Below, piece by piece: positions 56,029-62,162 of a stretch of 64,000 bases of DNA. The translations under genes and the position numbers were made by a program. Source of the DNA: Microvirga zambiensis WSM3693 (GTDB taxonomy: Bacteria > Pseudomonadota > Alphaproteobacteria > Rhizobiales > Beijerinckiaceae); assembly GCF_016735695.1 (NCBI RefSeq), contig NZ_JAERQD010000023.1, forward strand, positions 1 to 64,000, read 5' to 3'. Within the stretch, counting starts at the first letter, position 1, and each line of letters begins with the position of its first letter. The notes beneath the pieces are model-generated. The model was given only the letters and a program-made list of their open reading frames with translations. It did no database searches and had not been told where the DNA came from.

Positions 56029-56454
56029 TCAGCGCGTGCAGCGCTGATAGGACGTTCCGGTCGTATCCTGTTCGTTGAAATATCGCTTGAGGGATCCGTC
56101 CGGCGTCAACGCCATGAGCACGCGCACATCGCTGCCGGCGACGGCGTTGGCGCAGGAAAGGTGAACGGAATGGCGGTCTCCGGCAGGCCTGACCGACCGG
56201 ATGCGGCAGGACGCCATGGGCGTCCGCAGGCTATTGCCCGAGACGATGAATGCGGGCGCGAAAATATCGACCGGTCGCTTGAACGAGGTCCGCGTACCCG
56301 AAGATGCATAGACCTCCGCACAGGAAGAGCCCTGTGCGAGCCACGCGCCCTGGATTGTTGAAGGGCTGCCTTGGGCGAATGCCGCACTCGACAGAGCGAG
56401 ATACGCAATTCCCATTCCGAGCCCGGCGGCGCCGGCCATTCCTGCTATTCCCAT
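56029..56454 (-). CDS. Small exported protein of unknown function
   Basis: A 141-residue protein with a signal peptide (about 1-28, ending AFAQG). The mature domain has four Cys (SSCAEVY, MASCRIR, HLSCANA, YQRCTR), probably as two disulfides, and starts with TIQGAWLAQGSSCAEVY, as in small exported 'protease-inhibitor-like' proteins. AGGGAGAT supports the start at 56454. Operator element G lies 82 bp upstream. I do not recognise the family firmly. Confidence 0.78.
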   Translation of the reverse strand: MGIAGMAGAAGLGMGIAYLALSSAAFAQGSPSTIQGAWLAQGSSCAEVYASSGTRTSFKRPVDIFAPAFIVSGNSLRTPMASCRIRSVRPAGDRHSVHLSCANAVAGSDVRVLMALTPDGSLKRYFNEQDTTGTSYQRCTR

Positions 56455-56535
56455 CGCGATCTCCCTTGAAGACGGGACGCCCCGGCCGCCGCGCACCAGA
56501 GATTGAAGTTTCACTCTATGCGCATGCAAGCGCCA

Positions 56536-56565
56536 CGCTTGATAGAAAGGGACAGTCGCTTGACA
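56536..56565 (-). promoter_or_regulatory. Operator element G (upstream of the four-Cys exported protein gene)
   Basis: On the minus strand: TGTCAAG (56565-56559), CGAC, TGTCCC (56554-56549), TTTCTA, TCAAGCG (56542-56536). Spacing is identical to elements B, C, D and F. Confidence 0.75.
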
Positions 56566-56605
56566 TTTCGGGTCGCGGGCATGGGATCTGAAACCTCGGC
56601 AGAAA

Positions 56606-57316
56606 CTATCCGCCCGCGTCGCTTCTCTGATGATCCATAAGGAAATTCTGTAACGATTTGCCGACTTCCTCGATATGCCTTTTGAGAAGCGTACAGGCCG
56701 CAGTGATCTGGCCGCCTTCGCACAGGTGCAGGAGCTCCGCATGTTCGGTTTCAGCGCGCTCCATGCCGCCCGTCAGGGACAGCTGAAGCCGGGTGTGCCG
56801 GTCGCATTCCTGGAGCAGACCGGTGACGATTGCCAGCGTGCGGGTTTGCCCGGCATGGCGGTAGAGAAGGGTGTGGAATGCGGTGTTCAATTCGCCCCAG
56901 CGCCTGATGTGGTTGGCGCGCAGCTCCGCGCTGTATTCCTGCAGAATCCCGTTGAGTTCGGCATAGTCCGCAGCCGTGAGATGACGCGCTGACGCCTTCA
57001 GGAGCCGGGGCTCGAGCAGGGCTCTGAGTTCGAACAGTTCCTGAACCTCTTCGGTCGAAAGCTCCGAGACGATGGCGCCGCGGTGAGGGTGGATTTTCAC
57101 CAATCCTTCCGCCTCGAGCTGCATCAGGGCCTCTCGGACCGGGATGCGGCTCACTCCGAACTCGCTGGCAAGCGCGTCCTGCCGCAGGGGGGATCCAGCC
57201 TTGAAATCCCCATCGAGGATCCTTTGTCGTAGATCCTCGGCCACGGCAGCCGCAATGGTCCGATGCTGGAGGGTTTTCTGCGCAGTTCGGGCGGCGGGCT
57301 TGGCTTGCGCGGTCAT
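56606..57316 (-). CDS. GntR-family regulator, FCD (FadR-type) domain
   Basis: A 236-residue protein. The GntR winged helix is at about 20-85 (ILDGDFKAGSPLRQDALASEFGVSRIPVREAL) and the helical FCD ligand domain at about 90-225. The metal-binding residues of FCD domains are plausible in NTAFHTLLYRHAG and TEHAELLHLC. ATG 57316 is preferred with AGGA upstream; a GTG 12 nt earlier is an alternative. It is divergent from the hydroxyproline operon and is its probable repressor. Confidence 0.9.
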   Translation of the reverse strand: MTAQAKPAARTAQKTLQHRTIAAAVAEDLRQRILDGDFKAGSPLRQDALASEFGVSRIPVREALMQLEAEGLVKIHPHRGAIVSELSTEEVQELFELRALLEPRLLKASARHLTAADYAELNGILQEYSAELRANHIRRWGELNTAFHTLLYRHAGQTRTLAIVTGLLQECDRHTRLQLSLTGGMERAETEHAELLHLCEGGQITAACTLLKRHIEEVGKSLQNFLMDHQRSDAGG

Positions 57317-57379
57317 GGAATCCTGCACTCGTTGTGTCCATCGTTCCGGTCGAGGGCGATGCCCGGCAGCCGGATCCGC

Positions 57380-57410
57380 TTGACAGGATAGATTTTATAC
57401 AATCTACAAT
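57380..57410 (+). promoter_or_regulatory. Promoter with GntR-type palindrome
   Basis: A TTGACA -35 box (57380-57385) and a TACAAT -10 box (57405-57410, 19-nt spacing) lie upstream of the hydroxyproline operon. Between and partly over the -10 is TAGATT, 6 nt, AATCTA (57389-57406), a perfect inverted repeat with a central TTATAC-like core as in FadR-subfamily sites. A repressor there would block the promoter. Confidence 0.6.
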
Positions 57411-57446
57411 ATCGACATTCAACATCTTTGGCGAGGAGCATGCGAC

Positions 57447-58373
57447 ATGGCGAAGATCGGCTGGGAAGGGGTCTTTCCCGCGGTGACCACTCAGTTCAAG
57501 CCCAATTTCGACCTGGACATCGATGCGACGGCCAAGGTGATGGATGGCCTGATCCGCGACGGCGTCTCCGGGCTCATCGTCTGCGGCACGGTGGGAGAGA
57601 ACACCTCGCTCAGCCGTTCGGAGAAGGTGGCGGTCATGGAGGCCGCCAAGGACGTCGCGCGCGGCAGGGTGCCGGTGATTGCCGGCGTCGCCGAGTTCAC
57701 CACGGCCTTCGCCTCCGAAGTCGCGAAGGAGGCCGAGCGTGTCGGGCTCGACGGCGTCATGGTCATGCCGGCGCTGGTCTATTCCTCGAAGCCCCATGAG
57801 ACGGCGGCCCATTTCCGCGGGGTCGCGAAGGCGACCAGCCTGCCGATCATGGTCTACAACAACCCGCCCATCTACAAGAACGACGTGACGCCGGACATTC
57901 TCGTTTCCCTGGCGGATTGCGAGAACGTCGTCTGCTTCAAGGATTCGTCCGGCGATACCCGCCGCTTCACGGATACGAAGAACATGGTCGGCGATCGTTT
58001 CGTTCTGTTCGCAGGTCTCGACGACGTGGTGGTCGAGAGCGTGATGCTGGGCGCCGCCGGCTGGGTTTCCGGCATGTCGAATGCCTTCCCGCAGGAAGGC
58101 GAGACGCTCTTCCGTCTGGCGAAGGCCGGGCGCTACGAGGAGGCTCGCGCACTCTATGAATGGTTCATGCCGCTGCTGCACCTCGATGCCCGCCCCGACC
58201 TCGTGCAATGCATCAAGCTGTGCGAGCACATCATGGGCCGCGGCTCCGAGTTGACCCGTCCGCCGCGTCTCGCTCTTGGCCCGGAGGAACGGGCCGCAGT
58301 GGAAGCGGTCATGGGCAAGGCGCTCAAGACGCGTCCCGCGCTTCCGGAGGTCGGGCTGAAATCCGCCGCCTGA
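57447..58373 (+). CDS. DapA-family lyase, probable 1-pyrroline-4-hydroxy-2-carboxylate deaminase
   Basis: A 308-residue (beta/alpha)8 Schiff-base enzyme. The catalytic Lys165 is in VVCFKDSSGD, the Tyr137 is in IMVYNNPP and the GTVGENTSLS loop is near residue 47. With an epimerase and an FAD dehydrogenase following, it fits the deaminase that converts pyrroline-hydroxycarboxylate to 2-oxoglutarate semialdehyde in trans-4-hydroxy-L-proline breakdown. Sequence alone would also allow other DapA-family lyases. The ribosome site is GAGGAG. Confidence 0.87.
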   Translation: MAKIGWEGVFPAVTTQFKPNFDLDIDATAKVMDGLIRDGVSGLIVCGTVGENTSLSRSEKVAVMEAAKDVARGRVPVIAGVAEFTTAFASEVAKEAERVGLDGVMVMPALVYSSKPHETAAHFRGVAKATSLPIMVYNNPPIYKNDVTPDILVSLADCENVVCFKDSSGDTRRFTDTKNMVGDRFVLFAGLDDVVVESVMLGAAGWVSGMSNAFPQEGETLFRLAKAGRYEEARALYEWFMPLLHLDARPDLVQCIKLCEHIMGRGSELTRPPRLALGPEERAAVEAVMGKALKTRPALPEVGLKSAA

Positions 58374-58380
58374 TACCATC

Positions 58381-58410
58381 GAAGCGGAGGGTGACGGCAC
58401 CCTCCGCTTC
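58381..58410 (+). terminator. Strong intra-operon hairpin
   Basis: A perfect 13-bp GC-rich stem (58381-58393 with 58398-58410) with loop ACGG begins 8 nt after the deaminase stop codon and 43 nt before the epimerase start. It has no T-run, so it is more likely a 3'-end stabiliser or partial terminator than a full one. Confidence 0.55.
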
Positions 58411-58452
58411 CCGATATGCAAATCGCATCGTTTCAGAGCAGCGAGTGAAGTC

Positions 58453-59475
58453 ATGGCGCGCGATACGTTCTTCTGCATCGACGGTCACACCTGCGGAAAT
58501 CCAGTCCGCGTAGTGACCGGCGGCAGCATACCGCAGCTGAAGGGCGAGACCATGTTCGAGCGCCGCCAGCACTTCCTGGCGGAATACGACTGGATCCGCA
58601 CCGGCCTGATGTTCGAGCCCCGCGGCCATGACATGATGTCGGGCTCGATTCTCTATCCGCCGACCCGCGCCGATTGCGATGTCGGCATCCTGTTCATCGA
58701 GACCTCGGGCTGCCTGCCCATGTGCGGCCATGGCACCATCGGCACGGTCACGATCGCGCTCGAGAACGGGTTGATCCATCCGAAGACGCCGGGCCTCTTG
58801 CGGCTCGATACGCCGGCCGGCGTCGTGGAGGCGCGCTACGAGCAGAACGGTCCCTATATCGAGCGCGTGCGCATCACCAATATCCCGTCCTTCCTCTATG
58901 GCACCGGTTACGAAGTGGAGGTCGAGGGCCTGGGGCATCTCACCGTCGACGTCGCCTATGGCGGCAATTTCTACGCCATCGTCGAGCCGCAGGCGCTCTA
59001 TTCCGATCTCGCCGATGTCGACCCTTCCGATATCCTGCGCTGGAGCCCCAAGCTGCGGGAGGCCTTCAATGCGCGCTACCGGATCGCTCATCCGGAGAAC
59101 CCGGACATCAACCGCCTGACCCACGTTCTGTGGACGGGGAGGGCGCAAAGCGCGGAGGGCACGGCGCGCAATGCGGTGTTCTACGGCGACAAGGCGATCG
59201 ATCGCTCGCCGTGCGGCACCGGAACTTCGGCGCGCATGGCCCATCTTGCGGCCCGCGGCGAACTGAAGGAGGGCGATGCCTTCGTTCATGAAAGCATCAT
59301 CGGGTCGACCTTCACCGGGCGCATCGAGGGGCGGGCGAAGGTCGGCGACCGCGATGCCATCATTCCTTCGATCGAGGGATGGGCGCGGGTGACCGGCTTC
59401 AACACGATCATCATCGACGACCGCGACCCCTTCGCCCACGGCTTCCAGGTCGTGGATCGCGGCACGCGCTCGTAA
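58453..59475 (+). CDS. 4-hydroxyproline 2-epimerase (proline racemase family)
   Basis: Epimerises trans-4-hydroxy-L-proline to cis-4-hydroxy-D-proline. The 340-residue protein has both catalytic cysteines, Cys91 in PMCGHGTIG and Cys254 in RSPCGTGTSA. This points to an epimerase/racemase rather than the Thr-containing dehydratase. The fold is the diaminopimelate-epimerase-like two-lobed type. Genomic pairing with a D-amino acid dehydrogenase and a DapA-family deaminase supports hydroxyproline over proline. Confidence 0.9.
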   Translation: MARDTFFCIDGHTCGNPVRVVTGGSIPQLKGETMFERRQHFLAEYDWIRTGLMFEPRGHDMMSGSILYPPTRADCDVGILFIETSGCLPMCGHGTIGTVTIALENGLIHPKTPGLLRLDTPAGVVEARYEQNGPYIERVRITNIPSFLYGTGYEVEVEGLGHLTVDVAYGGNFYAIVEPQALYSDLADVDPSDILRWSPKLREAFNARYRIAHPENPDINRLTHVLWTGRAQSAEGTARNAVFYGDKAIDRSPCGTGTSARMAHLAARGELKEGDAFVHESIIGSTFTGRIEGRAKVGDRDAIIPSIEGWARVTGFNTIIIDDRDPFAHGFQVVDRGTRS

Positions 59476-59540
59476 CCTCGCTCCCGCGGGCAGGTTGACG
59501 CAATCCGCCCACGATCCCGCTCTCTTGAACAGGGTCCACG

Positions 59541-60776
59541 ATGCAGATAGCGGTTGTCGGTGCAGGAATCGTAGGTCTCGCGACAGCTCACGCTCTCCTC
59601 GAGCGCGGGCATCGAGTGACGCTCATTGATCCCGGCGGCCTGCAGGGGCGCCCGACGGACGGCAACGCGGGCTGGATCGCGCACGTCGACATCATGCCGC
59701 TGGCCTCGCCCAAGGTCTGGCGGAACCTGCCGCATTGGCTGATGGATCCCCTCGGACCACTGACCATCCGGCCAGCTTATCTGCCGTCCCTGGCGCCCTG
59801 GCTCATCCGCTTCGTGCTGGCGTCGTCACCGGCACGCATCAAGACGAGCATGAAGGCTATCCGCGCCATCAACGCGCAGGCACTGCCCGCATGGCAGACG
59901 CTTCTTTCCTCCCTGGGCCTGAGCGGTCATCTGCGCGAGAAGGGCATCCTGTCGGTCTGGCGAAAGCAGAGCGCCTTCGCGCAGGCAGCCGATCTGTTCG
60001 CCCGGCAGCGCGATTACGGAATCGCAGTGGATATCCTGAAGCCCGGCGATCTTGCCGCTCTGGAGCCTGCTCTTCGCAATGTCGAAGCAGGCGCGCTCTA
60101 TCCTGATGCCTGCCACGTTTCCGATCCGGCGACCCTGGCCTCCGATCTGCACAGGCTTGCCGGCGAGCGTGGCGCGCAGCTCGTGCCCGGACGCGTGCTG
60201 TCCATCCGCCCCGAGAGCGACGGCATCCATCTTCAAATCGATGGTGCTGTGCACGAGCTTGTCGCGGACAAGGTCGTGCTCGCTGCGGGAATATGGTCGC
60301 GCACGCTCGCGAAAGGTCTGGATGACAGCATCCCGCTCGACACCGAACGCGGCTACAACGCTACCTACCCGGAGGGTTCGTTCGGACTCAATCGCCCGAT
60401 CATGTTCGAGGGCGAGGGATTCGTGACCTCACCCCTCGCGGCCGGTGACAGGGTCGGCGGCGCCGTCGAGTTCGGCGGCGTCGAAGCCCCGCCCAATCAC
60501 GCGCGGACTGAAGCCATGATCGCGCGGCTCAAGCGTTTCCTGCCCGATTTCGATGCTGGCCAGCCTGCCAAGCGCTGGATGGGCTTTCGCCCCTCGGTGC
60601 CGGACTCGCTCCCGGTGATCGGGCCGTCGCGACGGGATGCCCGCGTCGTCTATGCGTTCGGTCATGGCCACCATGGATTGACCCAGGCAGCCGTGACTTC
60701 GCGCCTCGTGACCGATCTGGTCGATGGGCAACCCGGCGAGATCGACTTGAGGCCTTATTCGCCGCAACGCTTCTGA
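59541..60776 (+). CDS. FAD-dependent D-amino acid (D-hydroxyproline) dehydrogenase
   Basis: A 411-residue DadA-like flavoprotein. The N-terminal FAD-binding motif VVGAGIVGLATAHALLERGH (residues 4-23) is followed by the substrate domain. The late GFRPSVPDSLPVIG and FGHGHHGLTQA motifs typify DadA. It should oxidise cis-4-hydroxy-D-proline from the upstream epimerase to the pyrroline substrate of the deaminase, passing electrons to the respiratory chain. The final 2-oxoglutarate semialdehyde dehydrogenase is not in this window. Confidence 0.9.
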   Translation: MQIAVVGAGIVGLATAHALLERGHRVTLIDPGGLQGRPTDGNAGWIAHVDIMPLASPKVWRNLPHWLMDPLGPLTIRPAYLPSLAPWLIRFVLASSPARIKTSMKAIRAINAQALPAWQTLLSSLGLSGHLREKGILSVWRKQSAFAQAADLFARQRDYGIAVDILKPGDLAALEPALRNVEAGALYPDACHVSDPATLASDLHRLAGERGAQLVPGRVLSIRPESDGIHLQIDGAVHELVADKVVLAAGIWSRTLAKGLDDSIPLDTERGYNATYPEGSFGLNRPIMFEGEGFVTSPLAAGDRVGGAVEFGGVEAPPNHARTEAMIARLKRFLPDFDAGQPAKRWMGFRPSVPDSLPVIGPSRRDARVVYAFGHGHHGLTQAAVTSRLVTDLVDGQPGEIDLRPYSPQRF

Positions 60777-60791
60777 CGCGGTTTCAACGCC

Positions 60792-61808
60792 TCAGAGGCC
60801 TTCGGCGAGCTGCCGCCAGGCCGGGTCTTCCGGGCTCTGTTCCTCGCGCACGCCGAAGAACTGCGCAATGAGACTGCGATCCTCCGCATAGAGCTCGACC
60901 GAGGTGATCAGCCCGTGTCGGGTCGGCTTGCGGACGAGCCAGGTCTCTGCGACGAGATCCTGGCGCAGATGAAGGTTGAAGCCTGGATCGAGAACGTTGA
61001 GCCAGGGCCCCATGATCTTGATCGTCGATACGAGACCATGATGGATCTGGATGCAGCCCCGGTTGCCGACGAAGCACATGATCGGCACGGCATCGGCAGA
61101 CGCCTTCTCCAGAAGGTTGCGCGTCGCTGAATGGTCTAGCCGGCGGACGAACTCGGCCTCAATGATGTCGAGGCTGCCGTGCCGGCTGAGCCCGAAGCGC
61201 TTCAGCAGCGGGAAGAATTCGTGAATGTCGCGCATCGCGCGGAACGCCTCGCGGAAGCCTTGGGCGTCGACGTCCCGGCTGGAAGCGTCTTCCGGCGCCA
61301 GTGCCTCGATCTCAAGAGGCTGTAGTGAAGAATCGGCAAAGCGGTTACGGATGGCCTCGAAGGCCGCGACATCGGACGCAGGCTTCAGATGGATCTTGAT
61401 GACGGCATCGCCCGTCTCGTCGAAGATCTGGAGGCTGCGCCGCGACCCCTTCTCATCCGGGATCTCGACGGCGAAGGCGGTGCGCCAGTGCTGAAAGAAC
61501 AGCCGTAGATCGATGGCATCGTTGAGGACGAGCCCGGTCTGTCCCGCCACCGTGATCCTGCCGAAGGTGCCAACCTTTTCATGGACGGCGGCTTCGTTCC
61601 GGGTGAGGGCCATCACCTCGCCGAGGTCCGGGAGGGCCTGGAGCAGACCGGCCGTGTCGCTGCCGAGCCGCACCACCTCGGGCCCGTCATGCGACGCCAG
61701 AAGTTCGGCCTCGGAAATCCCGAGTTCCTTCGCGAGGTCGCGACTGCGCTTGCCGCTGGCATAGAAGGGTTCCGGCGTCTGGACCCGCACGGCATTCGAT
61801 AAAGTCAT
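60792..61808 (-). CDS. hmuS: Hemin-degrading factor / haem carrier HmuS
   Basis: A 338-residue HemS/HmuS-family protein with two homologous halves (about 20-165 and 190-330). Motifs include LGEVMALTRNEAAVHEKVG and DLRLFFQHW in the first half, and VPIMCFVGNRGCIQIHHG and DPGFNLHLRQD in the second, with candidate haem-ligand His residues. These proteins receive haem in the cytoplasm and pass or degrade it. The start at 61808 follows GGGGG. It is divergent from a HasA-like gene, so the two may form one haem uptake unit. Confidence 0.92.
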   Translation of the reverse strand: MTLSNAVRVQTPEPFYASGKRSRDLAKELGISEAELLASHDGPEVVRLGSDTAGLLQALPDLGEVMALTRNEAAVHEKVGTFGRITVAGQTGLVLNDAIDLRLFFQHWRTAFAVEIPDEKGSRRSLQIFDETGDAVIKIHLKPASDVAAFEAIRNRFADSSLQPLEIEALAPEDASSRDVDAQGFREAFRAMRDIHEFFPLLKRFGLSRHGSLDIIEAEFVRRLDHSATRNLLEKASADAVPIMCFVGNRGCIQIHHGLVSTIKIMGPWLNVLDPGFNLHLRQDLVAETWLVRKPTRHGLITSVELYAEDRSLIAQFFGVREEQSPEDPAWRQLAEGL

Positions 61809-61913
61809 TCTTGCCCCCTGCATGCTATCCCGACCGATCGATCGGCGGCGATGCTGTATGTCGTGCCGAGTTGTTGATGCTTTGTATCCAAGTCGTCAAT
61901 AGGAATGATTTAC

Positions 61914-61930
61914 TTTTGAAAAGTTCTATT
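61914..61930. promoter_or_regulatory. Possible iron-control element in the hmuS/HasA-like divergent region
   Basis: TTTTGAA, 3 nt, TTCTATT: an imperfect inverted repeat similar to the Irr iron-control element (TTTAGAA...TTCTAAA) of Hyphomicrobiales. It lies 106 bp before hmuS in the 354-bp, A/T-rich gap 61809-62162, which holds no gene. The match is imperfect. Confidence 0.35.
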
Positions 61931-62162
61931 CTTTGTAATTCGTGGATAAAGACTCGAATCGTGGCCAGTTTTTAATCATTCCAATTTAAATCTACTCATG
62001 GAAACAAATTAGATAGATTCCAATATTTTAGGAAACTATGGACTCTGCTTCAAAGTATAAGTAAAGCCGCTCCCCATCGGGGTCGGGATTGTCGACTCGC
62101 GCGCAGAATTTTTCCTTAGTCCCGCCTCGCGCGGGCGTAAGAGGCAGGGAAGGGGAGCTGAC

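Noticed and set aside
56751..58478. 575-codon minus-strand frame spanning the GntR gene and the hydroxyproline deaminase
   Set aside because: It crosses the GntR gene in another frame and the palindromic promoter at 57380-57410, and shows no domain.
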